A stretch of 33,624 nucleotides of DNA from Bacteroidota bacterium (GTDB lineage Bacteria > Bacteroidota > Bacteroidia > Chitinophagales > Chitinophagaceae). The notes beneath the pieces are model-generated. The model saw only the letters and a list, made by a program, of their open reading frames with translations, had not been told where the DNA came from and made no database searches. The DNA lies in assembly GCA_013288445.1 (NCBI GenBank), contig JABDBX010000016.1, positions 1 to 33,624 on the forward strand, given 5' to 3'. The translations under genes were made by a program, and so were the position numbers. Numbering within the stretch: the first letter of the stretch is position 1; each line of letters starts with the position of its first letter. Below are positions 16,826 through 25,141 of the stretch, piece by piece.

Positions 16826-16860
16826 TTTGCTTTCATGCCATGTAAAAGTAACTATATTTG
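16826..16860 (+). promoter_or_regulatory. Complete Bacteroidota promoter for the PagL-like gene
   Basis: TTTG at 16826-16829 and TATATTTG at 16853-16860 are separated by 23 bases. The -7 box ends 17 bases before ATG 16878. It also lies inside the longer open frame that begins at 16827, which is the reason for rejecting that start. Confidence 0.6.
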
Positions 16861-16877
16861 TTTGCTCTATTTTCATC

Positions 16878-18008
16878 ATGCACAAGCAATTATTTTTTTT
16901 CTGTTTTTTATTAATCCTTTCATTCTCCTGCCTGTCGCAGGAAACCAATTCGTTGGCTGGGTTTGGTATTGAGGTCAATGCGTTTGCAGGCAAAGTTATT
17001 AAGCATACCCCGAAATTTCATTTGCCCATACCAGACCTAACCACGGGTGTGGATCTAAATTTTCAATGGAAAACATACGGCAAGAAAGATTGGCAGCAAA
17101 GGCGGCGTTACCCCATTATAGGCGTGGGCGTTACCTATACTAATTACGGCATTGATTCTGTTTATGGCCGGGTGTTCAGCATTTATCCCAATATTGTAAT
17201 ACCCCTGGTAACAGGCAATAAAATAGAGTGGACATTGCGCATAGGTGATGGGATAGGTTTTGTAACGCGCGACTATTCACGGATAAATCCTTTCGACACG
17301 ATGAACAATGCCATAGGCAGCAAGATCAATGACTACTTCTCCTTTATGACCGACCTCCGCTACCACATCAACAAGCATTGGGACGCGCAGCTTGGGGTTA
17401 ATTTCTCCCACATCTCTGACGCATCCTTCCATCAGCCCAACCTGGGGGTAAACCTGGCGGGTTATCATGTGGGTATAAAATACTTCCCGGAAACGTCGCG
17501 GCCAAAGCACATAGTAAAGGACTTGAAACCACTTAAAAACAGGTGGCTGGCCGAGTTCCGGCTATCGCTTGCTTACGATGAATCTAATGCACCGTTGGGG
17601 CCTATATATCCTATTTATGTGGCCTCCGGCTATGTAAGCAAGCGCTGGATAAGCAAGAACAAGGCCTTTGCCGGGCTCGATTATTCTTACCATACCAACA
17701 TCTATTCTTACCTGCGCAATAATATAGGCTTTGTTACGCCCGGCACCGAGGCCAGGTATTCATACAAAAGCGCCGTGTTTGTTGGAAATGAATTCATGCT
17801 GGGACGGCTTGGGGTAGTACTCCAGGTGGGCTACTACATACACCAGGCGTTCCAGGTGGAGGGGCTTTATTATGAAAAACTAGGCGGCAATCTTTATCTC
17901 TTACAGCATGAACACGGCGCTATCAAAGAGTTCTTCCTTTGCGCCTACCTGAAAACACACTTATCGGTTGCTGAGTTTGCTGAATTTGGTATGGGTATGG
18001 GATTTTGA
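16878..18008 (+). CDS. Acyloxyacyl hydrolase / lipid A 3-O-deacylase (PagL)-like outer-membrane protein
   Basis: 376 aa from ATG 16878, which gives a clean signal peptide (KQLFFFCFLLILSFSCLS) and follows a promoter. The mature part is rich in alternating beta strands and ends in an aromatic residue (FGMGMGF), as outer-membrane barrels do. The motif HISDASFHQPNLGVN at residues 178-192 aligns with the His-x-Ser catalytic motif of PagL (His178, Ser180). At the position where PagL has its catalytic Glu this protein has Asn192, so deacylase activity on lipid A is uncertain. It is about twice the length of PagL; the second half is a further beta-rich region that may be a second barrel-like domain. 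Confidence 0.65.
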   Translation: MHKQLFFFCFLLILSFSCLSQETNSLAGFGIEVNAFAGKVIKHTPKFHLPIPDLTTGVDLNFQWKTYGKKDWQQRRRYPIIGVGVTYTNYGIDSVYGRVFSIYPNIVIPLVTGNKIEWTLRIGDGIGFVTRDYSRINPFDTMNNAIGSKINDYFSFMTDLRYHINKHWDAQLGVNFSHISDASFHQPNLGVNLAGYHVGIKYFPETSRPKHIVKDLKPLKNRWLAEFRLSLAYDESNAPLGPIYPIYVASGYVSKRWISKNKAFAGLDYSYHTNIYSYLRNNIGFVTPGTEARYSYKSAVFVGNEFMLGRLGVVLQVGYYIHQAFQVEGLYYEKLGGNLYLLQHEHGAIKEFFLCAYLKTHLSVAEFAEFGMGMGF

Positions 18009-18028
18009 GTGACGTCCCTGCGCAAGTT

Positions 18029-18071
18029 CGATGGGCGATGCCCATCGCTATTAGATTATACCCTTTCAGGG
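18029..18071. repeat. REP-like hairpins downstream of the PagL-like gene
   Basis: A perfect palindrome CGATGGGC-GAT-GCCCATCG (18029-18047, 3-nt loop) is followed by a shorter one, CCCT-TTC-AGGG (18061-18071). They lie 20 bases after the gene stop and have the same 3-nt-loop design as the array at 28353-28503. No T-tract follows. The rest of the gap to 18199 holds nothing I can name. Confidence 0.6.
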
Positions 18072-18198
18072 CTGACCATGTAGCGGTGCCCAAAACCTCG
18101 AAGGGCGTGAGCGGCATATGAATGCAAAACCTTCTTCATAACGCAAAGCTATGCCGTACAAAGTATAATCATCGCATATGTACGAATGTGAAAATGAT

Positions 18199-19164
18199 CT
18201 ATGGCGTTACCCGGTAGAGGCTACCGTTGTCGCCAGCCACAAGCAGGTCGCCATTGGGGCATAGGGCTATGCTGCGCAGTGCGTTTGTAGTAAAGCGGTT
18301 ATACTCTTCCCAGTGGTTGCCGCCATCATCCGAATGGATCATTTTACCATCATCGCATACCGCCCAGCCGTTCAGCTCATCCTTAAACAATATACTGAGC
18401 ACGTTGTAGCGCGGCAGGGTTATATCATTGCCATTGCGCAGCCTGCCCCAGTGACTACCACCATCCGTGGTGTGATAAACACCGCCATTATAGCCGCACA
18501 TCCATATTTCATCGCCGTGTATGTCCATTGCCATAAAGTTATCGTTCTCCACATCCTGGAAACTCCAGGTGGCGCCGGTATTAGTGGTTTTCATTACTGT
18601 GCCGTAGCCTATAACATAGCCCGTTGTCGGACTAACCATGTAAATATCATTGAGCCCAAACAAATAGGTTTGCTCATCGATAATGTTGAAGGCGGAATCT
18701 ATGCGTGTAATGGTGCATTGGCGCTGGAGGATGGTATTGACCAGGATACCGGTATCCTTTGAAGGAAATGCAATGCCAACATAATACAGCCAATCGTTCA
18801 CCCTGTTGAACTGCCAGGATTCACCCATGTCGCTGGAGTGTAGCACATCTCCATCCACGCCGCATAAAAAAATGTTCCCGTTTGGCGAAACTGCCATGCC
18901 GTACATCCCCTTTGGCGCTGCCGGATAGGAAGAAGCCGCCCAGGTGTATCCGCCGTCTGTTGACCGCAAAACCACCGACTGATCAAACTTTACACCACCA
19001 GCCGCAATGCATGTATTATTTCCCACAAACCTTATCCTGTTTAGCTGGCAGGTAGCGTTGCTGTTCAATTTCTGAACCTGCTGCCAATGCAAAATATCCT
19101 TCTTGCAGGAAGAAGCCAGAAGAATAATAACAGTGATGCAAATAAAACTTAAGTACCGCAGCAT
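18199..19164 (-). CDS. Asp-box/YCF48-like beta-propeller lipoprotein
   Basis: 321 aa. The signal ends in LASSC, so it should be a lipoprotein anchored at Cys20. Five repeats with the Asp-box form S/T-x-D/N-x-G-x-x-W are spread over the protein: RSTDGGYTWA, HSSDMGESWQ, KTTNTGATWS, HTTDGGSHWG and HSDDGGNHWE. This spacing suits a YCF48/BNR-type beta-propeller. Such proteins in plants and cyanobacteria act in photosystem II assembly (HCF136/Ycf48), but in Bacteroidota the role is unknown and probably structural or binding. It follows the GT-C gene by 14 bases and is likely in its operon. Confidence 0.8.
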   Translation of the reverse strand: MLRYLSFICITVIILLASSCKKDILHWQQVQKLNSNATCQLNRIRFVGNNTCIAAGGVKFDQSVVLRSTDGGYTWAASSYPAAPKGMYGMAVSPNGNIFLCGVDGDVLHSSDMGESWQFNRVNDWLYYVGIAFPSKDTGILVNTILQRQCTITRIDSAFNIIDEQTYLFGLNDIYMVSPTTGYVIGYGTVMKTTNTGATWSFQDVENDNFMAMDIHGDEIWMCGYNGGVYHTTDGGSHWGRLRNGNDITLPRYNVLSILFKDELNGWAVCDDGKMIHSDDGGNHWEEYNRFTTNALRSIALCPNGDLLVAGDNGSLYRVTP

Positions 19165-19178
19165 GAATGCGAATTTCG

Positions 19179-20627
19179 TTATTTTAATTTGTAAACACGT
19201 AGCGTTTCTTTATCAAATATTTTTTCCCCAAGATGGCTCCTGATTCCCGGCAGATCATCTATATTTTCGTCTAAAAATATATATCGCGCGCCTTTACTGA
19301 TATAGAAAGACAGCAGTTGCTCATCGAACCAGGATTTATCGAAAGCCCACCCTTTACGGTCAATGTAATATAGCAGAATATAATGGGAATCATCATAGCC
19401 TGCCACGCATAGCGCACCTGGCGGAGTAAGCGAGCGTAGCTCGTCCTTATACTTGTAGTATGCGCTGTTAAACCCAGGGTCCCTGGTATCCCACCGGCTA
19501 TCGGCCCTTAAATAGGCGGTAAGCGGGAGCGCGCACAAACAGAGCAGCGCCCCATACCTCGCTACTTTCGGGTCACCGAGCATATATTGGGCGCCGTAAG
19601 CTACGAGCAAAAATATGGGTGGCAAGAATAGAAACAGATAATAATCATGGACGAGGTCAATAATATTCATTTCATACAAAAAATAGCTGATAACTACGAT
19701 GCCCCAGGTAAAGAAAGGTATAAAACCAGCTTTTGTGTAAAGTTTGTTCCTGAACAGCAGGTAAAACCCGGCCACAAAGAAAACCACGGAAGCATAATTA
19801 ATAAGCAACTCCGGCAGAACAGATATTAATGTTCCTGTGAGCACGGCAAAAAGATCAGGGTGATTGAGCGTTTGGTTAAACACGCCATGCACGGCGCCGA
19901 TAACCCAACCGGGAATAACGGCAACATACCACGCGGCGGCAGGCATAAGGCACAATATGTAAATAAATGCAACGCGCAGCAACTCCTTCACCGGCAAGCT
20001 TTTTTTAAAAAAAGCGACAGTGAGAAAAGTAGCGATAAATGATCCGTAAATAATAAACGGAAGTTTCGCCATTGTAGCGAGGCACAAAAAAATGCCGCTC
20101 CATATTACCTGCCTTAACTTCCCGCCGCTGGTATAATTGTAAAAAAATCCCAGGCTCCAGATAGCGCAGCACAACGCCATGTTGTCGGGCATAGGGTTTA
20201 GGGTGTAATAATAAAAAACAGGTGAAAAATTAAAGCACCATGCGCCTAAGGTGGCCGTGACTTTGTTGCCCGACACTTTTTGCAGAAAATAAAATATTCC
20301 ATAAACGGAGCACAGGCCAATGATAAAGGAAAGTATCCGGCTGATGACGATATGGGTACCAAAGACTTTGTAAAACAAAGCAAATATCCATTGCATAACA
20401 GGAAATTCCATCCGGTGCAGCCTGTTGGTTTCGGCGTGGTCGTTGAACCGGGGATTGAGTATATTCATATCATCCCGGTAAAAGTTATTTATAACAGTTT
20501 GCGTTTCCGTTTGCCGCCACACATGAATGCCGATGAGGTCCAGATTAAATACATGGAAATGCAACACGAGGCTCACCAAAGGGATAGCCCATAATACAAG
20601 CTTGTAGTGTTTGCGTAAAAATTCCAT
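19179..20627 (-). CDS. GT-C-type membrane glycosyltransferase (GT39-like)
   Basis: 482 aa from ATG 20627 (MEFLRKHYK), chosen because a membrane segment follows directly; a start at 20675 adds 16 residues and would overlap the terminator stem. The first loop holds NLDLIGIHVWRQTETQTV, then RMEFPVMQW, which matches the layout of GT39/ArnT-like enzymes using polyprenyl-phosphate sugars. About ten membrane segments follow and a soluble C-terminal tail of about 110 residues. The acceptor is unknown; being next to the lipoprotein and T9SS genes, glycosylation of exported proteins is possible but unproven. Confidence 0.72.
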   Translation of the reverse strand: MEFLRKHYKLVLWAIPLVSLVLHFHVFNLDLIGIHVWRQTETQTVINNFYRDDMNILNPRFNDHAETNRLHRMEFPVMQWIFALFYKVFGTHIVISRILSFIIGLCSVYGIFYFLQKVSGNKVTATLGAWCFNFSPVFYYYTLNPMPDNMALCCAIWSLGFFYNYTSGGKLRQVIWSGIFLCLATMAKLPFIIYGSFIATFLTVAFFKKSLPVKELLRVAFIYILCLMPAAAWYVAVIPGWVIGAVHGVFNQTLNHPDLFAVLTGTLISVLPELLINYASVVFFVAGFYLLFRNKLYTKAGFIPFFTWGIVVISYFLYEMNIIDLVHDYYLFLFLPPIFLLVAYGAQYMLGDPKVARYGALLCLCALPLTAYLRADSRWDTRDPGFNSAYYKYKDELRSLTPPGALCVAGYDDSHYILLYYIDRKGWAFDKSWFDEQLLSFYISKGARYIFLDENIDDLPGIRSHLGEKIFDKETLRVYKLK

Positions 20628-20656
20628 CTCAGCGATTTCGGCATGAAAATACGCAG

Positions 20657-20685
20657 AAAAAAGCCCACATTTCAAATATGCGGGC
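20657..20685 (-). terminator. Intrinsic terminator after the collagen-like lipoprotein gene
   Basis: On the minus strand GCCCGCAT pairs with ATGTGGGC (one G-U pair, 7-nt loop) and is followed by TTTTTT. It lies about 40 bases after the stop at 20724 and would separate the T9SS/lipoprotein genes from the GT-C and Asp-box genes below. Confidence 0.7.
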
Positions 20686-20723
20686 CAAGTGTAGATGAAA
20701 AAGTGAACGTTGCCAACGACGAA

Positions 20724-21488
20724 TTACGGCGACATTGCTGAATCAACAAGTGGAGCTGCACCCACAGCGGTATATACGTTACGGCCGGTTGACGGGTCTT
20801 CATAAGCCGATACATCGTTGGTTACATAGCTATATGCCGCATAATAAACCATTTCGCCATAAAATATATTTACACCGTTAAGGTCTGACGCAGGTACACG
20901 TATCACCACATTTGTTTGCCATGTTGTTATCGCTTTCACATAAGCCAGCAGATAGTTTGCCGGGAAGTTATTAACGGGCATTTTATTATTCACAAACAGT
21001 ATGAGGTTTCGGGGTTTAGTATCTGGTGTTACAGTGATAACCACAGAGTCGAATGCTGAACCATGATTGTAGGTCGCCGAGAGGGCAGTGGGATTAAAAT
21101 TAGGAATGGCTGACAGCTTTATATCCTGGTTCATGGTGTCGCTTAGGAACTCAATGTTTGGGATCATCGTTGCTCCATATCCGGTAGTGGCCGCTGACAA
21201 GAAATAAGTGCCTGTAGAAACGTTGCCGAAGAAGTAATATCCATTCTGGTCGGCAGTAGCTGTTGCGCCGCCCTTCAACATAAGCTGCACCGCATCCAGA
21301 CCGGTGTTTTGTTTGGTGCCATACATATCATACAGGCTCACATGCCCGTTGATAGCCCCTGTAAACGAAACCCCCGAAGGTCCTGCTGGCCCAGCCGGAC
21401 CAGCAAGGCCGGTATTACCTTTTTTAGTACACGAAGCGGCCAGGAAAACAATTCCCAGCGATAGCATAACAAGTTTATTCTTTACCAT
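20724..21488 (-). CDS. Lipoprotein with short collagen-like stretch and CarboxypepD_reg-like domain
   Basis: 254 aa. Signal ending LAASC (Cys20), then TKKGNT and five Gly-x-y triplets (GLAGPAGPAGPSGVS), too few for a stable triple helix alone. Residues about 43-115 (INGHVSLYDMYGTKQNTGLD, then ADQNGYYFFGNVSTGTYFLS) have the pattern of a carboxypeptidase-regulatory-like or SpaA-like beta-sandwich common in Bacteroidota surface proteins. The last 130 residues are not recognised. It lies 44 bases downstream of the third T9SS paralogue, so probably co-transcribed, and ends at a clear terminator. Confidence 0.75.
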   Translation of the reverse strand: MVKNKLVMLSLGIVFLAASCTKKGNTGLAGPAGPAGPSGVSFTGAINGHVSLYDMYGTKQNTGLDAVQLMLKGGATATADQNGYYFFGNVSTGTYFLSAATTGYGATMIPNIEFLSDTMNQDIKLSAIPNFNPTALSATYNHGSAFDSVVITVTPDTKPRNLILFVNNKMPVNNFPANYLLAYVKAITTWQTNVVIRVPASDLNGVNIFYGEMVYYAAYSYVTNDVSAYEDPSTGRNVYTAVGAAPLVDSAMSP

Positions 21489-21532
21489 AACATTGATTTA
21501 CTGTGTTTCTGATTTTATAAAATGATCTCCTT

Positions 21533-23191
21533 TTATTCCTTCACGAATTTACTGTTTTGTTGCACACCATCCTGCCGGTACAAAACGTCGTACAGCCCGT
21601 TTGGTAATTTGCTCACGTCTGCTTCATACCGGTTTCCGTTTTTTATTATCGCTGCGTTCATTACTTGCCCTAAAGTATTAAATACCTGTATTGTGGGCGC
21701 AGACCCGTTGGTGTTTATACCTTCAATAATCAATTTATCGTGCGCAGGGTTGGGATAAACGCTAATGTACTGTCCCGTCGCAATAGCTGGTACATCTGCA
21801 GTTAACGTGTTGTGGTAAAAAGCCCAGGCCGTATCGGCCACTATTTTTATGTTGTCGAAATTTGTGAGTCCGCACCACTGCCCCGCTCCGGTATCTGTGG
21901 CCACCATGGCCATAACAATTTTTTCCGTTGTCCCCACAGCTAGTGTGAAATCGTTACTGGTGACGATAAACCGCGCATCACTTGGATTGTTTCCGCAGTT
22001 ACATTCCGACCACTGGTTAGTGGTATCGCCCGGATCTCCTGTGAAAACATAATTACAATCCGGCCCGGCTCCATATCCTTTACACGGATGCCCCCTTCCC
22101 GAAAAATCATTGGTGAAATGTTCGCCATTTCTGAGCTTTGAGCGCATGTAGTTACTATACTCCGTATCCACTGTCGGGCTCCCAATAATTGACGAATCAT
22201 TATTGAAATAAGTAAAGCTGCCTGCTGGCACATAGCTCGTTCCGGCATCTCCCGGCAATACGACCATTGTCACCCCTACTACTGGCTCATTTACCTTGTA
22301 TGAATTAACGGGATTTAAGTTCTGGCGGCCATTGTACCCAATTCCCATCCGGTATGAAGAATCGAAGCCAATGTAATCATCAATATAGAACCCAATATCT
22401 ATATCATCCCATAGCCCAGCCCTGAAATTGTGGTAATCATTCCCTGATTTGTTCATGATGTTGTATTCATAGTAAACCACGTTATCTATCAGTGTACCCC
22501 GGCGAAAACCGTAACACATGGCATGTACCTCTACGCCCATGGGTGTGCCGTTGGTTTGGTTATGCGTTGGGCCGTTATCGTTAAATACCCACCACAGCGC
22601 CTGGTTACCCTTTATGTCGGGGTAGTCGCCGAGCAAAGGTTCGTATATACCGTTGCCATTGAGGTCTATAAATGGCGCCATGTCATCAGTAATTGTTAGT
22701 GGCGTTCCGGCGTTACCTTGTGCGTAAGTATTGCCCTTCCCCGGCCACGTGAGAATAGACTGTGGTGTATTTACCGTGGTATGCGAGGGCAGCGACAGGA
22801 AATCAATAATATCCGTTAGATTCACCTTCCATATTTTAGCCCAGGCATAAGATGTAGCGTAGCTAAGCGGACCGCTTGTGTTTATCGGGCCCGGCCAATA
22901 GTCATTCCCATGTTGCCGGTACGTTTGTGCCGCAATATGCAACGCTCCGCCCGCGTCATAGCCGCCCATCCACAATGCGCTGGCGAAGTTTATGTTCCTG
23001 CTATTGTTTCCCCGAATGTTACATTCGGCCACCTGTGCTGTTGGGTCCCACCACATATCGCCATGCACCAATATAGCAGAAGAAATATTATTGATGTTTA
23101 TAGAATCCATTGTATTAAACGGAAACTGCGCGCGGGCAATAGTACCGGATAAGACACTCAACAACAGCAAAAATGGCAACTGTTTCTTCAT
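21533..23191 (-). CDS. T9SS type A sorting-domain protein, paralogue 3
   Basis: 552 aa. Signal peptide (QLPFLLLLSVLSGTIARAQ), a long conserved body, and a C-terminal sorting domain with the classic start ISVYPNPAHDKLIIEG, then VFNTLGQVM, then LPNGLYDVLY and final KFVKE. The body has the blocks HGDMWW, YRQHGNDYWPGP, YAWAKIWKVNLTDI, ILTWPGKGNTYAQGN and DDMAPFIDLNGNGIYEPLLG. The last resembles a calcium-binding D-x-N-x-N-G loop. It is therefore secreted by T9SS and anchored at the surface; the function of the body family is unknown to me. It follows paralogue 2 by 24 bases and should share its mRNA. Confidence 0.88.
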   Translation of the reverse strand: MKKQLPFLLLLSVLSGTIARAQFPFNTMDSININNISSAILVHGDMWWDPTAQVAECNIRGNNSRNINFASALWMGGYDAGGALHIAAQTYRQHGNDYWPGPINTSGPLSYATSYAWAKIWKVNLTDIIDFLSLPSHTTVNTPQSILTWPGKGNTYAQGNAGTPLTITDDMAPFIDLNGNGIYEPLLGDYPDIKGNQALWWVFNDNGPTHNQTNGTPMGVEVHAMCYGFRRGTLIDNVVYYEYNIMNKSGNDYHNFRAGLWDDIDIGFYIDDYIGFDSSYRMGIGYNGRQNLNPVNSYKVNEPVVGVTMVVLPGDAGTSYVPAGSFTYFNNDSSIIGSPTVDTEYSNYMRSKLRNGEHFTNDFSGRGHPCKGYGAGPDCNYVFTGDPGDTTNQWSECNCGNNPSDARFIVTSNDFTLAVGTTEKIVMAMVATDTGAGQWCGLTNFDNIKIVADTAWAFYHNTLTADVPAIATGQYISVYPNPAHDKLIIEGINTNGSAPTIQVFNTLGQVMNAAIIKNGNRYEADVSKLPNGLYDVLYRQDGVQQNSKFVKE

Positions 23192-23215
23192 AAAATTAGT
23201 TTTAAGCCAATGACT

Positions 23216-24886
23216 TTATTCCTTCACGAACCGGCTATTTTGCTCCACACCATCCTGCCGGTACAAGACATCATACAGGCCGTTTGGTAATTTGCTCAGG
23301 TCGGCTTCATACCGGTTTCCGTTTTTACTTATAGATATATTCATTACTTGCCCTAAAGTATTAAATACCTGTATTGTGGGTATTGATCCGCTAACCATAC
23401 ACTCTATGATGAGTTTATCGTGCGTCGGATTTGGATAGATGTTGATGTATTGTTGCTGGCTTATTTTAGGCACACCCGCTGTCTCATCTCTATGGTAAAC
23501 CGCCCAGGCAGTATCTGCTACTATTTTTATGCGATCATAGCTTCCGAACCCGCAGCCCCCTGCAGAATCGGCAACGATCAGCGCCAGCAAAATATGAGCT
23601 GAACTGCCAGCATTTAGCGGGAAACTATTGCTGGAAAGAACGAAACGCTGATCACCAAAAAAAGTTCCGAAATTCTTGCATTGCGACCATTGGTCAGTGT
23701 CTGACGGGTCACCGGTAAAAACATAGTTGCAATCAGGGCCAGAGCCATAACCGACAGCCAGGCTACCCGGCCCTGAATAGTCATTCTTAAAATGCTGCCC
23801 GTTCCTGAGTTTCGACCGCATATAGTTGTTGTATTGCGTGTCTATCACAGGATCTCCCACAATAGACGCATCATCGTTGAAATAAGTAAAGCTGCCTGCG
23901 GGAACATAGCCGGAGCCCGCATCACCTGGCAGTACGATCATGGTTATTGCATTTTGCGGTGGATTAATCCCGTAAGAGAGCGTGGTAGGAGAACCATTTG
24001 AACAACCGTCGCAATTTACAGCATTGTAATTAATGCCCATCCGCCAGGTGGAATCAAAGCCAATATAATCGGAAAAAGCTGAGGGATATCCCATTGTACC
24101 ATTATCCCACTGGCTGAACCTGAAATCGGTATAGTTGTTTGCCGACTTATTGATGATCGTGTAATCATAATAAACCACATCGTCTATCAGTGTGCCGCGG
24201 CTGTATCCATAAGACATGGCATGAACCTCCACGCCCAATGGCCTGCCGTTTGTTTCGGTATGCACCGGGCCGTTGTCGCTGAATACCCACCACAGCGCCT
24301 GGTTACCTTTTATGTCGGGGTAGTCGCCCAGCAATGGCTCATATATGCCGTTGCCATTGAGGTCTATAAATGGCGCCATATCGTCAGTAATTGTTAGTGG
24401 CGCACCGGCGTTGCCTTGCGCATAAGTATTCCCCTTCCCCGGCCACGTGAGTATAGACTGTGGTGTATTTACCGTCGTATGCGAAGGCTGCGCCAGAAAA
24501 TCGATAATATCGGTAAGGTTCACTTTCCATATTTTAGCCCAGGCGTAGGCCGTGGCATAGCTAAGAGTATCACCGGTGAGCGGCCCTGGCCAGTAGTCAT
24601 TCCCGCGTTGCCTGTACGTTTGTGCCGCAATATGCAACAGCCCGGTACTATCATAGCCCGACATCCATATTGCGCTGGTGTTGTTTATGTGTTTCTTTGT
24701 CCCGCTCGGAAAAAAGCAGGTAGGCGCGGTAGTAGCGGGGTTCCACCACATATCGCCATGCACCAATACTCTAGCGTTTACGTTATTTATATCTAACGAG
24801 TCCATTGTATTGAAGGGAAACTGCGCATAAGTAGCAGCGCCATGTATAACGCCCAATAAAAACAACACCACGAATAGTTTTCCCAT
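23216..24886 (-). CDS. T9SS type A sorting-domain protein, paralogue 2
   Basis: 556 aa from ATG 24886, which begins the signal peptide GKLFVVLFLLGVIHGAATYA and gives nearly the same length as its neighbours (552 and 555). A longer open frame reaches 25018 but runs through an inverted repeat, so I reject it. The body shares the blocks of paralogues 1 and 3 (for example NTPQSILTWPGKGNTYAQGN and DIKGNQALWWVFSDNGP). It differs most in the middle, where it has an insertion with Cys residues (NAVNCDGCSNGSPTT) absent from the others. The sorting tail is YINIYPNPTHDKLIIECMVS, then VFNTLGQVM, ending RFVKE. Confidence 0.88.
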   Translation of the reverse strand: MGKLFVVLFLLGVIHGAATYAQFPFNTMDSLDINNVNARVLVHGDMWWNPATTAPTCFFPSGTKKHINNTSAIWMSGYDSTGLLHIAAQTYRQRGNDYWPGPLTGDTLSYATAYAWAKIWKVNLTDIIDFLAQPSHTTVNTPQSILTWPGKGNTYAQGNAGAPLTITDDMAPFIDLNGNGIYEPLLGDYPDIKGNQALWWVFSDNGPVHTETNGRPLGVEVHAMSYGYSRGTLIDDVVYYDYTIINKSANNYTDFRFSQWDNGTMGYPSAFSDYIGFDSTWRMGINYNAVNCDGCSNGSPTTLSYGINPPQNAITMIVLPGDAGSGYVPAGSFTYFNDDASIVGDPVIDTQYNNYMRSKLRNGQHFKNDYSGPGSLAVGYGSGPDCNYVFTGDPSDTDQWSQCKNFGTFFGDQRFVLSSNSFPLNAGSSAHILLALIVADSAGGCGFGSYDRIKIVADTAWAVYHRDETAGVPKISQQQYINIYPNPTHDKLIIECMVSGSIPTIQVFNTLGQVMNISISKNGNRYEADLSKLPNGLYDVLYRQDGVEQNSRFVKE

Positions 24887-24935
24887 AGAATGATATTCAA
24901 TGTGGTTATCTGATAAAAAAAATAGAACTCTTGCA

Positions 24936-25083
24936 TAGTAGCCCCGGTCTTTAGACCGGGGATTGCTGACAACAGGACAGGCTTTAGCCAAAATCACACA
25001 ACACAAAATGTCCGGCAAGAGTAATTTTCGGCTAAAGCCTACCTACTTCTTATTCTACCCCGGTCTAAAGACCGGGGCTACTA
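24936..25083. repeat. 148-bp nested inverted-repeat element (BIME/REP-like)
   Basis: The outer arms, 24936-24961 and 25058-25083, are perfect 26-base inverted copies, and each is itself palindromic (CCCCGGTCT-TT-AGACCGGGG). An inner pair, AGGCTTTAGCC (24979-24989) and GGCTAAAGCCT (25030-25040), lies in the same nested order. No frame with a plausible gene lies inside. It fills most of the 255-base gap between paralogues 1 and 2. The design, palindromic units in opposed orientation, is that of paired REP sequences (BIMEs), which are moved by RAYT transposases; no such gene is in this window. Confidence 0.85.
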
Positions 25084-25141
25084 ATACAACGCCAGACATA
25101 CCGCAACCCCGGATATAGCGTAACGTACACTGCACTTTACT

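Noticed and set aside
24887-25018. Longer N-terminus of T9SS paralogue 2
   Set aside because: The extra codons pass through an arm of the inverted repeat and precede an obvious signal peptide; paralogue lengths agree with the 24886 start.
24936-25083. Insertion sequence or MITE with target duplication
   Set aside because: No flanking direct repeat is evident and there is no transposase; the palindromic arms fit a REP pair better.
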